64,000 nt of DNA from Streptomyces albipurpureus (GTDB lineage: Bacteria > Actinomycetota > Actinomycetes > Streptomycetales > Streptomycetaceae): positions 22,875 through 86,874 of the forward strand of contig NZ_JAMQAW010000009.1 of NCBI RefSeq assembly GCF_023701525.1, written 5' to 3'. Shown here in pieces: positions 44,313 to 53,423 of this stretch (position 1 is the first letter of the stretch; the number at the start of each line of letters is the position of its first letter). The position numbers were made by a program, and so were the translations under genes. The notes under the pieces are model-generated. The model was not told the DNA's origin. It worked only from the letters and a program-made list of their open reading frames with translations, and did not search any database.

Positions 44313-45159
44313 CAGGGCTGGCGGGGCTGAAGGGGCGGCGGACGCTGACACCGGGCCCGTGACAGCGTCATCCTCGATCTTCGCTCGCTGAAGGGGCCGC
44401 GACCGGCAGACGGTTTCCAGGGGTCGCCCTGTCACTTCACGATCTGCGCGAGGAGGTCGCCGTGGAATGCGCACTCCACGGCGGAGTGATGTCTCCAGCA
44501 CGGCACCACGGTTGGTGTGAGTGCTGAGGAGCTGAGCCGCCGGGCCCTGGCTGGTGATCGGTGGCTGCTCCTCCACGGCGGGTGGATGAAGGCCCAGGCC
44601 TAGCAGCGGGGCCAAGCGGTGCGCCGGCCGGCGCTTTGTGGTCCCCACGAGGCGTATACGCGACGCGTGTACGGAGTCCTGGGAAGGGGCGCCCCGGTGG
44701 CTGAGGTCCTCTGGGAGCACGCGGGAGTGGTGGTGCCCTGCCGGTCCCGGAGCATCGCGAACGGGAATTCTCGATGAGGGGCGGAGCAAGGCCGGGGCAG
44801 GGTGTCGAGCTTGGACCGGCGATTCCCGAATCTCGGACTGGGTGATTCATGGAGTGGCGCTTCTTGGAACCGGTGATTCTCAGACCAGTGATTCTCGGAC
44901 CGGTGATTCCTGGAGTCGCAGGCGCAGTAGGGCCGGGCGGTGGAGCGGACGGGGTGTGTGGCGATCGTGGAGAGCCGCAAGGACCCGCTTGAGTTGATTC
45001 TTCTCCCTGCGGGTGGGCACGGGTGCCCTTCCCCTGGTGCCGTTGACGACAGAAGACACCTCCCCGCGACCGGAGGAACGTGCGGGTACACGCCCTCTGG
45101 CCAAGGGCCAAAGGGCACAACCCTGCAAGATCCGAAACGGGAGGCCATAGGCTGGGTGG
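44313..45159. other. 847-base gap with degenerate repeats
   Basis: Long open frames on the minus strand here run on into the next gene's antisense strand and look like shadows. A 15-bp repeat array lies at 44869-44913. Otherwise nothing recognisable. Confidence 0.5.
44869..44913. repeat. 15-bp repeats of ACCGGTGATTCTCGG type
   Basis: Three consecutive units (44869, 44884, 44899) with one to three differences; looser copies lie upstream at about 44815 and 44837. Confidence 0.8.
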
Positions 45160-45993
45160 GTGACCCAGGATGCCTCCGGGGGGCAGACGTCCCGGAACGA
45201 CGAAGTGCAGGACCCACAACCCCGGCCGGAGGATCGGCTGGAGAAGGCGGTGCGCGCAGCAGAACAGGCGCTGATCGAGTTTGAGATCGCGCTGGAGACG
45301 TTCCGGGTGGAGATCGAGAACTTCTCTCGGCTGCACCACCAGAGACTGGGCCCGATGTACACGCGGCTGGATGAGCTGGACGCGCTGATCGCCGAGGCCC
45401 AGGCCGCTCGCACAGGTGACCCGGAAGACCTGCACAAGGCTCGGGAAGCCCGGGCCAGGGTGATGCCGATGCCCGGGGTGGAGGAGCTCTTCCACGGCTG
45501 GATGGATTCCGACGGCCTGCCGCCCGAGGCGGCGGCGATGCTCAATGACCAGCCCGTACAGGCGCCGAAGCGGGTACGGCCGAGTGAAGAGGCGCGCAAG
45601 CGCTACCGCGAGCTGGCCCGTAAGGCCCACCCGGATCTGGCACAGGACGAATCGGAGAGGGAGCGCAGGGAGGAGTTCATCACCCGAGTCAACGCTGCCT
45701 ACGCGTTGGGCGACGCCGAGGCGTTGCGGGCGCTGTCCGAAGAGTGGGACGCCGGACCCGTCCCCGCTGAGGAGCAGCCCAGCGAGGCCGAGGAACTGTA
45801 CGCCCGGCTGGAGTGGCTGTCCCGACGTAAAGAACTCCTTACCGCTGTCGCCAAGGAGCTGGAGGAGGGCGCGATCGGTGGAATGCTCCGATTGGCTCCC
45901 GATGACCCCGACCGGCTGCTGGAGGAGATCGCCGAGCAGTTGCTCGCGCAGGTCGCCGAGCGGGAGAAGGAACTGTCCCGGTTGGTGCAGTAG
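45160..45993 (+). CDS. J-domain-like protein with coiled coil
   Basis: Seen: 277 residues, acidic and helical. Residues ~25-100 form a likely coiled coil (LEKAVRAAEQALIEFEIALE). A J-domain-like segment lies at ~143-185: RYRELARKAHPDLAQDESER with the diagnostic HPD, followed by RVNAAYALGD. A second helical region (~205-277) completes it. Role inferred: a co-chaperone that could stimulate a DnaK ATPase; the absence of Gly/Phe and zinc regions makes it a class III type. The GTG start at 45160 has a poor ribosome site, but no better start is seen. Confidence 0.82.
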   Translation: MTQDASGGQTSRNDEVQDPQPRPEDRLEKAVRAAEQALIEFEIALETFRVEIENFSRLHHQRLGPMYTRLDELDALIAEAQAARTGDPEDLHKAREARARVMPMPGVEELFHGWMDSDGLPPEAAAMLNDQPVQAPKRVRPSEEARKRYRELARKAHPDLAQDESERERREEFITRVNAAYALGDAEALRALSEEWDAGPVPAEEQPSEAEELYARLEWLSRRKELLTAVAKELEEGAIGGMLRLAPDDPDRLLEEIAEQLLAQVAEREKELSRLVQ

Positions 45994-46075
45994 TTTTCTT
46001 GCGGGGTTGCCATCTGGTTGGCGGCCCGTGCAGCGCGCACATCCCGCTGTGTACCTGACGAGAGAAGGCTTGACC

Positions 46076-46420
46076 ATGAATTTCGCCCCGCTCCCCTCGG
46101 TGGATGCCGCGGCGGTGCCGTCCGACGGCCTGGTGCTGGATGTCCGGGAGGCCGACGAGTGGGCGGCCGGACATGTAGACGGGGCACTTCATCTGCCGAT
46201 GAGCGACTTCGTAGCCCGCTTCGGTGAGGTGACCGAGGCAGTTGCGGATGGTCGCCGCGCCTATGTGATGTGCCGGGTCGGGGGTCGTTCCGCACAGGTC
46301 ACCCAGTACCTCGTGCAGCAGGGGATTGACGCGGTGAACATCGACGGTGGAATGCTCGCTTGGGAGGGCGCGGGTCGCCCGATGGTTGCTGACAACAACG
46401 CTGAGGCGTTCGTCCTCTGA
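46076..46420 (+). CDS. Single-domain rhodanese
   Basis: Seen: 114 residues from ATG 46076 with GAGAAGG upstream. Rhodanese signatures: LDVREADEWAAGHVDGALHLP and the active-site loop VMCRVGGRS with Cys66 (loop CRVGGRS), ending in NIDGGMLAWEGAG. Role: transfers sulfur from a persulfide on the Cys to an acceptor; the physiological acceptor is unknown. It follows the J-domain gene by 82 bases and may share its transcript. Confidence 0.93.
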   Translation: MNFAPLPSVDAAAVPSDGLVLDVREADEWAAGHVDGALHLPMSDFVARFGEVTEAVADGRRAYVMCRVGGRSAQVTQYLVQQGIDAVNIDGGMLAWEGAGRPMVADNNAEAFVL

Positions 46421-46985
46421 GCCTCTGAGCCGTTGAACTGTCAGCACCATGATTCCGATGGTCCAGGTTTCCGCTGATCCACTTTCCGTACGGCGGACGA
46501 TCGACCTCGGTGACTTCCGCGTTCTGGTGTCGGCTGGGCAGTTGTCTGAAACACCGGCCGAACCTGCCCCGCCGTCTCTCAGGCGGTCCGCTGATCCCGG
46601 TGGAGACGGAGCCACTGCGAACGGGCGAGGCGGGCCCGCTCGAAGGCTCTCCGCGAGTCCGACCCCTTGCCCATCGTGCCTGCTCAGCCCGGTGCGAGGT
46701 GCTACCCGGGACGCCCCCGACATGAGCACGCCTACCACGGCAAGATCGTCTCGCCCGAGGGTCCGGAAGCCGCCGGTCCGGAAACTGGTGGCTGAACCCG
46801 GCCGAGAGGGAGCGGATGTCGACCGCAGGGCAGGCTGGATCAGCCGGCCGGCCCCTTGCGGGGCCGTACCGCTAGTGGCCTTGGCGAATGAATCTGCCAC
46901 GGTGCCCCAGGGCGGCAGCGGCGATGGAGCGGGTGCCGGTGCGGGTTGACGAATGCCGAGCGCTGGGCGCTAGGCGGTGGGGGCG
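46421..46985. other. 565-base gap between convergent rhodanese and paaE
   Basis: Open frames occur on both strands, but their composition (Pro/Arg/Ser-rich, no ribosome site) does not support a gene. A decayed gene cannot be excluded. Confidence 0.45.
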
Positions 46986-48041
46986 TCAGCGGTCGAAGTC
47001 GAGTTCTACCTCTGGGGTTGCTGGATGCGACTGACAGGCCAGCACATAGCCGGCTTCCGTCTCCTCCGGCTCCAGGGCGAAGTTGCGGTCCATCCGTACC
47101 TCGCCCGAGACCAGAAACGCCCTACAGGTGCCGCAGACCCCGCCCTTGCAGGCATAGGGCGCATCTGACCGGCTGCGCAGCACCGTTTCCAGCAGTGAGT
47201 CCCCCTCTTTCACCGGCCAGGTGCCCGATCGGCCGTCGAGAGTCGCCGTCAGCGAGGCATGCGCCGGCGCCATGGCTGACACCGGGGCAGGGGAAGAACC
47301 GTCGTCCACATGGAAGATCTCCTGATGGATACGGCCGCGTTCGACACCGAGCCCGCGCAAGGCCCGTTCAGCACTCATGACCAGCCCGAACGGTCCGCAC
47401 AGGAACCAACCGTCCACATCAGCCACGGGAAGCAGAGCCGGCAGGAGCGAAGCGAGCCGGTCTTGATCCAGCCGCCCGGATGGCAGCCCTGACTGCTGCT
47501 CCTCGCGCGAAAGGGTCGTGACCAACTGGAAGCGTTGCGCGAAGCGATCCTTGAGGTCTGCTACCTCATCGAGGAACATCGTTGAAGCGACCGTGCGATC
47601 GCTGCGGATCAGACAGAACTTGGCCTGGGGTTCCCTGGCCAGCACGGTCGCCGCCATGGAGAGCACCGGAGTGATCCCACTGCCACCGACGACGGCCGCG
47701 AAGTATCCGGGCCGCGGAGCCAGGCGGAAGCGACCCATCGGCGGCATGACCTCCACGGTGTCGCCGACCGTCAACTCCTTGAGGGCGTAGGTGGAGAACT
47801 CGCCGCCGTCCACCATCCGGATGCCCACGCGTAGTGCAGGCGCAGCGCCTGCCGCGGGCGCCGGGGAGCAGATCGAATAGGTACGACGGATCTCTTCGCC
47901 CTGGATCTCGCGGCGCAGTGCGAGATGTTGGCCCGGGGTGTGGCGGAAGGTCTCGGAGAGCTCGGGTGGGACCTCGAAGGTCACCGCCACTGAGTCATCC
48001 GTGAGCGGTTCGATCGCACTTACGCGGAGCGGATGGAACAT
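46986..48041 (-). CDS. paaE: Phenylacetyl-CoA epoxidase reductase subunit PaaE
   Basis: Seen: 351 residues. The N-terminal ferredoxin-NADP reductase-like part has the FAD motif RTYSIC and the NAD(P) motif GGSGITPVLSM. The C-terminal plant-type [2Fe-2S] domain has cysteines in PYACKGGVCGTCRAF and LACQSHP. Role: passes electrons from NADPH through FAD and the iron-sulfur cluster to the PaaA di-iron centre, for epoxidation of phenylacetyl-CoA. Last gene of paaABCDE, starting directly at the end of paaD. Confidence 0.95.
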   Translation of the reverse strand: MFHPLRVSAIEPLTDDSVAVTFEVPPELSETFRHTPGQHLALRREIQGEEIRRTYSICSPAPAAGAAPALRVGIRMVDGGEFSTYALKELTVGDTVEVMPPMGRFRLAPRPGYFAAVVGGSGITPVLSMAATVLAREPQAKFCLIRSDRTVASTMFLDEVADLKDRFAQRFQLVTTLSREEQQSGLPSGRLDQDRLASLLPALLPVADVDGWFLCGPFGLVMSAERALRGLGVERGRIHQEIFHVDDGSSPAPVSAMAPAHASLTATLDGRSGTWPVKEGDSLLETVLRSRSDAPYACKGGVCGTCRAFLVSGEVRMDRNFALEPEETEAGYVLACQSHPATPEVELDFDR

Positions 48042-48536
48042 CTACAACTCCTTGAAGTGGTCGAAGGGCTCTCGGCAACTCACACAGCGTCGCAGCGCCT
48101 TGCAGGCGGTGGAGGAGAACCGGCTGAGCAATTCGGTGTCGGTCGATCCGCAGCGCGGGCAGCGTACGGACAGGGTGAGCGGGACCGGCTCGCCCGGAGA
48201 ACGGTGCCGTGGCGGTGCTATGCCGAACTCGGCCAGCTTGCGCCGTCCTTCGGCGCTGATGTCGTCGGTTGACCAGGCCGGGGAGAGAACACGGACCACG
48301 GACACCTCGGCCACGCCGTGCTCATGGAGCACCTGCTCGATGTCCGAGGTCATCGCCTCGATCGCCGGGCAGCCGGTGTAGGTGGGGGTCAGTTCGACGA
48401 CGACCCTGCCGGGTCCGGTGACCTGGACTCCGCGGAGCACCCCCAGCTCTTCGAGCGTCACCACCGGAAGCTCGGGGTCGGGCACCGAGCCCGCCAGAGC
48501 GCGTAGTTCGGCTTCCAGCCGGGTGTCGGTCACCAT
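48042..48536 (-). CDS. paaD: Phenylacetate degradation protein PaaD
   Basis: Seen: 164 residues from ATG 48536; a GTG three bases later gives the classic GTGA overlap with paaC and is equally possible. An N-terminal MIP18/DUF59-like domain (SVPDPELPVVTLEELGVLRG) precedes a C-terminal zinc-like motif with CPRCGST and CVSC. Role: helps mature or assemble the iron centres of the phenylacetyl-CoA epoxidase. Position in the operon is typical. Confidence 0.94.
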   Translation of the reverse strand: MVTDTRLEAELRALAGSVPDPELPVVTLEELGVLRGVQVTGPGRVVVELTPTYTGCPAIEAMTSDIEQVLHEHGVAEVSVVRVLSPAWSTDDISAEGRRKLAEFGIAPPRHRSPGEPVPLTLSVRCPRCGSTDTELLSRFSSTACKALRRCVSCREPFDHFKEL

Positions 48537-49246
48537 GACGCCCCCGGATGGCTGCGGTGGAGATGCTGCATCTCGGCGAGCATGCGACCGAAAGACTCGG
48601 TGTGCAGTCCCTGCCGTCCCGCTCCCGCGGCCCAACCGCCCGCCCGTGGCCCCACCGGCACGGTCAGGGTCGCCCGCTCCAGTGTCGCCGTCAGGGACGT
48701 CAACCAGGCCGCTTCCAGGGCCTGCCAGTCGATGTCCAGGCCTTCGACGGGCTGAAAGAGCTCACCGGTGAACCGCCACAGAGCATCGACCGCACGCTGC
48801 ATCCGCTGATGGCTCTCCGTCGTTCCGTCGCCGAGGCGTAGCGTCCACTGCTCGGCGTGGTCCTGGTGGTATTCCACCTCCTTGACGGCTTTCGCCGCTA
48901 TACCCGTCAATGCACCCTCAGCAGAGGCTAGTTGCCCATAGAGCAGCCGCTGCCATACGGAGAAGTAGAGCTGGCGCGCGATGGTGTGCGCGAAGTCGCC
49001 GTTCGGTTGCTCGACGAGTTGGAGATTGCGAAAGGCGCGCTCCTCACGGAGATAGGCGAGTTCGTCCTCATCTCCGACGAGGGACAGCAGCACCCTGGCC
49101 TGTCCGAGCAGGTCGAGCGCGATGTTCGCCAGTGCCACGTCCTCTTCCAGGACGGGTGCGTGCCCGGCCCACTCCCCCAGCCGGTGCGAGAGCACCAGCG
49201 CGTCATCGCCGAGGGCGAGTGCCGCGGCGTTCGCCGTGGTGGTCAC
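48530..49246 (-). CDS. paaC: Phenylacetyl-CoA epoxidase structural subunit PaaC
   Basis: Seen: 238 residues, GTG start at 49246 overlapping the paaB stop. Ferritin-like four-helix fold with the helix VKEVEYHQDHAEQWTLRLGDG cut here into VKEVEYHQDHAEQW and LRLGDGT. Role: non-catalytic partner that stabilises PaaA in the PaaAC oxygenase core. The di-iron ligands are incomplete, as expected for this subunit. Confidence 0.95.
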   Translation of the reverse strand: MTTTANAAALALGDDALVLSHRLGEWAGHAPVLEEDVALANIALDLLGQARVLLSLVGDEDELAYLREERAFRNLQLVEQPNGDFAHTIARQLYFSVWQRLLYGQLASAEGALTGIAAKAVKEVEYHQDHAEQWTLRLGDGTTESHQRMQRAVDALWRFTGELFQPVEGLDIDWQALEAAWLTSLTATLERATLTVPVGPRAGGWAAGAGRQGLHTESFGRMLAEMQHLHRSHPGASW

Positions 49247-49533
49247 AGGTGCTTCACCCCGTCCGGGATCTCATAGAAGGTCGGGTGGCGGTACGGCTTG
49301 TCGGCGGCCGATTCGAAGAACGGGTCCTTCTCGTCCGGAGAGGAGGCGGTTATCGCGGTGGAGGGCACCACCCAGAGGGATACGCCCTCGTTGCGCCGGG
49401 TGTAGAGGTCGCGGGCATTGCGCAGGGCCATTTCCGCATCCGGTGCGTGCAGACTGCCCGCGTGGGTGTGGGAGAGCCCTCGGCGGGAGCGGACGAATAC
49501 TTCCCACATCGGCCAGTCGGTCGAACTGCTCAT
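49243..49533 (-). CDS. paaB: Phenylacetyl-CoA epoxidase subunit PaaB
   Basis: Seen: 96 residues from ATG 49533 with GGAGG upstream; overlaps paaA (ATGA) and paaC. Begins [19 protein letters not shown], typical of PaaB. Role: small bridging subunit needed for active PaaABCE complex. Function in catalysis is structural. Confidence 0.95.
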   Translation of the reverse strand: MSSSTDWPMWEVFVRSRRGLSHTHAGSLHAPDAEMALRNARDLYTRRNEGVSLWVVPSTAITASSPDEKDPFFESAADKPYRHPTFYEIPDGVKHL

Positions 49534-50561
49534 GCCGTCGCCTCCTGGAGCTCGGTGGGCCGATCCACATGGCTCCGCTGGTCCTGGGCCGCCTCCGGGT
49601 GATCGGGCGCGGCGGGTTGGTGCCGGTGCTTTTCCGCGTAGGCCGTGGCAGCCTCGCGGACCCAGGCACCCTCCTCGTGCGCCTGCCGGCGCTGGGCGAG
49701 CCGCTGTTCGTTGCACGGCCCGTTCCCTTTGAGGACGGCCTGGAACTCCGACCAGTCGATCGCGCCGAAGTCATGGTGACCTCGCTGCTCGTTCCACCGC
49801 AGATCGGGGTCGGGCAGGGCCAGTCCAAGGGCCTCGGCCTGGGGCACACATATGTCCACGAAGCGCTGGCGCAGCTCGTCGTTTGAATGGCGCTTGATCT
49901 TCCAGGCCATGGATTGCGCCGAATGGGCGGACTCGTCGTCTGGGGGGCCGAACATCATGAGCGATGGCCACCACCAGCGGTTCACCGCGTCCTGGGCCAT
50001 CTCATGCTGGGCGGGGGTGCCCCGGGAGAGGGCGAGCAGCAGCTCGTACCCCTGGCGTTGGTGAAAGGACTCCTCCTTGCAGACGCGGACCATGGCGCGG
50101 GCGTAGGGGCCGTAGGAGCAGCGGCAGAGCGGCACCTGGTTGGTGATCGCCGCGCCGTCGACCAGCCATCCGATCGCCCCGACATCAGCCCAGGTGAGCG
50201 TCGGATAGTTGAAGATCGACGAATAGCGCTGACGGCCGGAGTGGAGCTTGTCGAGCAGCTCGTCCCGGCTGACGCCCAGGGTCTCGGCGGCGCTGTACAG
50301 ATACAGCCCGTGGCCCGCCTCATCCTGGACCTTGGCGATGAGGATCGCCTTGCGCCGTAGTGAGGGTGCCCGGGTGATCCAGTTGGCCTCGGGCTGCATG
50401 CCGATGATCTCGGAGTGGGCGTGCTGCGCCATCTGGCGGATCAGCGTCGCCCGATAGGCATCGGGCATCCAGTCCCGCGGCTCAATGCGCTCGTCGGCGG
50501 CGACGGCCGCGTCAAAAACCGCCTCATAGCCGTCAGCCGCATCCGTGGTCACTGCGGTCAT
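49530..50561 (-). CDS. paaA: Phenylacetyl-CoA 1,2-epoxidase catalytic subunit PaaA
   Basis: Seen: 343 residues. Ferritin-like di-iron oxygenase with iron-binding EAGH in [13 protein letters not shown] and a second motif in [13 protein letters not shown]. Role: inserts one oxygen atom from O2 into the aromatic ring of phenylacetyl-CoA to give the 1,2-epoxide, the committed step of aerobic phenylacetate breakdown. First gene of the minus-strand operon. A 17-bp palindromic operator candidate lies at 50574-50590, 13 bases upstream of the start. Confidence 0.96.
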   Translation of the reverse strand: MTAVTTDAADGYEAVFDAAVAADERIEPRDWMPDAYRATLIRQMAQHAHSEIIGMQPEANWITRAPSLRRKAILIAKVQDEAGHGLYLYSAAETLGVSRDELLDKLHSGRQRYSSIFNYPTLTWADVGAIGWLVDGAAITNQVPLCRCSYGPYARAMVRVCKEESFHQRQGYELLLALSRGTPAQHEMAQDAVNRWWWPSLMMFGPPDDESAHSAQSMAWKIKRHSNDELRQRFVDICVPQAEALGLALPDPDLRWNEQRGHHDFGAIDWSEFQAVLKGNGPCNEQRLAQRRQAHEEGAWVREAATAYAEKHRHQPAAPDHPEAAQDQRSHVDRPTELQEATA

Positions 50562-50573
50562 CCGAACCCCCTA

Positions 50574-50590
50574 CCGACCGATCGTTCGGT
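50574..50590 (-). promoter_or_regulatory. TetR-type operator candidate upstream of paaA
   Basis: The sequence CCGACCGATCGTTCGGT is the exact reverse complement of the 17-bp element at 56184-56200. It is an imperfect palindrome centred on CGATCG, a typical TetR-family site. Placed to repress paaABCDE. Confidence 0.75.
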
Positions 50591-50635
50591 TCATTGACTT
50601 CAATGGTGAGTCGCTGCCCCTTAGGGTGTCAACCC

Positions 50636-50644
50636 TGTGGATAA
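50636..50644 (-). promoter_or_regulatory. DnaA box in the paaA/DUF5819 divergent promoter gap
   Basis: TGTGGATAA (reverse of TTATCCACA), 75 bases upstream of paaA and 33 bases before the DUF5819 start. Confidence 0.55.
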
Positions 50645-50676
50645 CCGAGGGTGGGCCGACGCGGGATCGGGGCGGG

Positions 50677-52068
50677 ATGAACTCGTACGACAGCGAGGGC
50701 GCAGATGGCGCTGACGGCGCCGATGATCAAGGGCCCGAGCAGCTGACCGATCGCCGTGATGAGGCCGCCCAGGAGCCTCCTGAACAGCACAAACGTAATT
50801 CGGTGGGCCCTGCCGACACGGTCGGCACCACATCCGGACCGATGCCGGGCCCCTGCCCTGACGGCACGGACCGAGCCCCCGCGGGAACAGTGGGGAAATC
50901 GGTCGGGGAGCCAGAGCGGTTCGGCGGTCCGCCCGGTGCGGACGTTCACGGTGCTCCGTTGGCGGCTGTGTCTGCGGCGCGGATATCCAGCGGCAGCAGA
51001 GGAGCCGAAGGCGCCGGGCGGACCGGGGATGCCAAAGAGGCAGGTGGCACCAGAGGTACCACCAAAGACACCAGAGGTACCACCAAAGAAACGCGTGGCA
51101 CCAGAGACTCCGAAAGCACCTCAGAAACGGCGGGTGGCGCCGGTGGCTGGGGTGGAGCCGCAGAGGGTTCCGGTGCGGGGGGCGCGGGAACGTCCGAGCG
51201 CAGCGGCGATGCCCCCTCCGTTCCCCTCGCCTCGGTGGCGATGGCGCCACCCCCTCCTCAGGACACCTCCATATCCGGCTCCGTTCCCGCCACCGGGCGC
51301 CCTCCCTGGCCCAGTTCGCCGCTTCCGGACCCAGCAGTCATCCATATCCCCGGCCAACGGGCCGAGACCGCCCCCGTCTCGGAGACCGGTGAACGAGGCA
51401 TCGCCGGGCTTTCGCGCCCGTACCAGGCAGTCCTCGGTGCCGCCCTCGCTTTGGTCGCCCTACTCGCCTCCACCCATGTGGCCATGGTGTTTCTCCATGT
51501 CGCCCCCTCCAACACGGTGACCAAGCAGTACGGGAAGGCCGTGGACGCCTGGATCTACCCGGAGTTTGAGCAGAACTGGAAGCTCTTTGCGCCCAATCCG
51601 CTGCAGCAGAACGTAGCGGTTCAGGTGAAAGCCGAGGTCAGAACGGCCGAGGGGGAGCGGAAGGTCACCGACTGGATCGATCTGACCGCTCAGGACAGGG
51701 ACGCGATTCGCGGGAATCTGCTGCCCAGCCATGTTCAACAGAATGAGCTGCGCCGTGCCTGGGACCTCTACGTCAACTCCCACGACGACCAGAATCGTGC
51801 GACGGGGCTACGAGGCCAGCTCTCCGAGAGCTATCTGAGACGCATCGCGATGCTGCGGTTCGATGCCCGTGACCCCGGCGGGTCCGTGGAACGCATCCGC
51901 TTCAGATCCTCCACCGTCCTGGTCGACGCCCCGGAGTGGAGCGAGGAACAGACCGACACCCGCCCTGTGTATCGCGAGTTGCCGTGGTGGACGATCACCG
52001 CGGAGGATCGCTTGAGCAGGGCCAAGGCCCGGGACGGCCGCACCGAACGTACGGAGGCGGGCGGATGA
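50677..52068 (+). CDS. DUF5819 family membrane-anchored protein
   Basis: Seen: 463 residues from ATG 50677; longer in-frame starts would run through the DnaA box. Residues 1-245 are Gly/Ala/Asp/Thr-rich and disordered, including two 21-bp repeats. One transmembrane helix (~250-272, VLGAALALVALLASTHVAMVF) precedes a globular domain with DAWIYPEFEQNWKLFAPNP, typical of DUF5819. The downstream HTTM gene overlaps by four bases (ATGA). Known: DUF5819 and HTTM proteins are usually encoded together. Inferred: the two form one membrane complex; the biochemical role is unknown. Confidence 0.85.
   Translation: MNSYDSEGADGADGADDQGPEQLTDRRDEAAQEPPEQHKRNSVGPADTVGTTSGPMPGPCPDGTDRAPAGTVGKSVGEPERFGGPPGADVHGAPLAAVSAARISSGSRGAEGAGRTGDAKEAGGTRGTTKDTRGTTKETRGTRDSESTSETAGGAGGWGGAAEGSGAGGAGTSERSGDAPSVPLASVAMAPPPPQDTSISGSVPATGRPPWPSSPLPDPAVIHIPGQRAETAPVSETGERGIAGLSRPYQAVLGAALALVALLASTHVAMVFLHVAPSNTVTKQYGKAVDAWIYPEFEQNWKLFAPNPLQQNVAVQVKAEVRTAEGERKVTDWIDLTAQDRDAIRGNLLPSHVQQNELRRAWDLYVNSHDDQNRATGLRGQLSESYLRRIAMLRFDARDPGGSVERIRFRSSTVLVDAPEWSEEQTDTRPVYRELPWWTITAEDRLSRAKARDGRTERTEAGG
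51049..51089 (+). repeat. Two 21-bp in-frame repeats
   Basis: ACCAGAGGTACCACCAAAGA occurs at 51049-51068 and 51070-51089 within the disordered part of the DUF5819 gene, encoding repeated RGTTK segments. Confidence 0.85.
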
Positions 52069-53336
52069 ACGGCACCCCCGGCGGCCGGATCGCCGCCGCC
52101 GTACAGAAGGTGTCATCGACCGCTCTGGGGCCCTACCAGAGCGCCGTCGTACGCATCGGATTCGCGGCCACCTGGTTGCTCTTCCTTCTCCGTGAGCTGC
52201 CCAACCGCCATGAGATGTATGGCCCCGAGGGGCCGTGGAGCTGGGACATGGGGCGTCAGCTCCTCTCGGTGAACGATGCCTTCACGGTACTTATGTGGTC
52301 GGACACCAGACTGTGGTTTGAATTCGTCTACGGAGCCTCGGTGCTCGCCAGCGCCCTGTTTCTGCTCGGCTGGCGAACCCGCACCATGTCCGTGCTCTTC
52401 ATGGTCGGGGTCCTCTCGCTGCAGAATCGCTCCATCTTCATCGGAGACGGTGGGGACAATGCCATCCATCTCATTGCTATCTATCTCGTTTTCACCCGCT
52501 GCGGCCAGGTCTGGTCCCTGGACGCACGACAGACGGCCGCACGACAGAAGGCCGCACGACAGACGGCCGAGCAACAGGCGACTGAACAACGGACGGCCGA
52601 GCAACAGGCGGATCGTGCGGCGAAGGCCCCCCTTGGGGCGTCGACGTCCAGCAGCGCCGGGCCCCTGCTCTGGTCGGTCCTCGGCTTCCTTCTGCTGATC
52701 GGGAGCATGCTGAACCAGACCGGATGGCATGTTCTGCTGTTGCTCTGGGCGATATGGGCGGCACAAGCCATGTGGTGGCTGGTCGGTCGCTACGGGCGGA
52801 ACGGCGAGCCGCGCATTCTGCTGGACGCCATTGCCAACCTTCTCCACAACGCCGCACTTCTGGTGGTCATGGCGGAGGTCTGTCTGATCTACGCCACCGC
52901 CGGCTGGTACAAGATCCAGGGATCCCGCTGGCAGGACGGTACGGCGCTCTACTACCCGCTCAAGCTCGACTACTTCACCCCATGGCCCGCACTCTCCGAT
53001 CTGCTGGCTTCCGGGGGCGTGATGGTGATGGTGCTGACCTATGGCACGGTCATCGTGCAGGTGGCGTTCCCCTTCACCCTCTTCAACCGACGGGTGAAGA
53101 ACGTTCTGCTGGCGGTGATGATGCTGGAGCACGCAGCCATCGCCGTCCTGCTCGGGCTGCCGTTCTTCTCGTTGGCGATGATCGCCGCCGACGCGGTCTT
53201 CTTGCCCACCGCCTTCCTGGTCTGGCTCGGCGCGAGGGCGGCTCACGGGCGGTATCGGCTGAGCTCGCGGTTCGGCAAGCGACCGCCCCAACAACAGAAG
53301 GAGCCCCAAGAGCACCCGCCCACCCTGGTGGGATGA
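52065..53336 (+). CDS. HTTM-domain protein (vitamin K-dependent gamma-carboxylase-like)
   Basis: Seen: 423 residues with about eight hydrophobic helices. The early stretch AVVRIGFAATWLLFLLREL and later ATAGWYKIQGSRWQDGTALY are typical of the HTTM family, related to vitamin K-dependent gamma-carboxylase. A cytoplasmic loop near residues 152-185 is expanded by three 15-bp repeats encoding ARQTA/ARQKA. Role: the carboxylase activity of human VKGC has not been shown for most bacterial members and cannot be assumed. Translationally coupled to the DUF5819 gene. Confidence 0.85.
   Translation: MNGTPGGRIAAAVQKVSSTALGPYQSAVVRIGFAATWLLFLLRELPNRHEMYGPEGPWSWDMGRQLLSVNDAFTVLMWSDTRLWFEFVYGASVLASALFLLGWRTRTMSVLFMVGVLSLQNRSIFIGDGGDNAIHLIAIYLVFTRCGQVWSLDARQTAARQKAARQTAEQQATEQRTAEQQADRAAKAPLGASTSSSAGPLLWSVLGFLLLIGSMLNQTGWHVLLLLWAIWAAQAMWWLVGRYGRNGEPRILLDAIANLLHNAALLVVMAEVCLIYATAGWYKIQGSRWQDGTALYYPLKLDYFTPWPALSDLLASGGVMVMVLTYGTVIVQVAFPFTLFNRRVKNVLLAVMMLEHAAIAVLLGLPFFSLAMIAADAVFLPTAFLVWLGARAAHGRYRLSSRFGKRPPQQQKEPQEHPPTLVG
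52524..52568 (+). repeat. Three 15-bp in-frame repeats in the HTTM gene
   Basis: GCACGACAGACGGCC at 52524, 52539 (one change) and 52554; the following 45 bases continue as a looser version. Confidence 0.9.
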
Positions 53337-53423
53337 GTGGCTGCCTGCTGCCCTCGGACGCCGGTCGCCATGGGGCGCGGGGCATCGAAGGAACGGCCGC
53401 ACCGGCCCCCGTAACCTGGGGCG

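Noticed and set aside
44437..46077. 546-residue minus-strand open frame
   Set aside because: More than half is antisense to the J-domain gene, which has a conserved HPD motif; the rest lacks support.
46449..46949. Candidate gene between the rhodanese and paaE genes
   Set aside because: Low-complexity translation without a start signal; convergent gap only.
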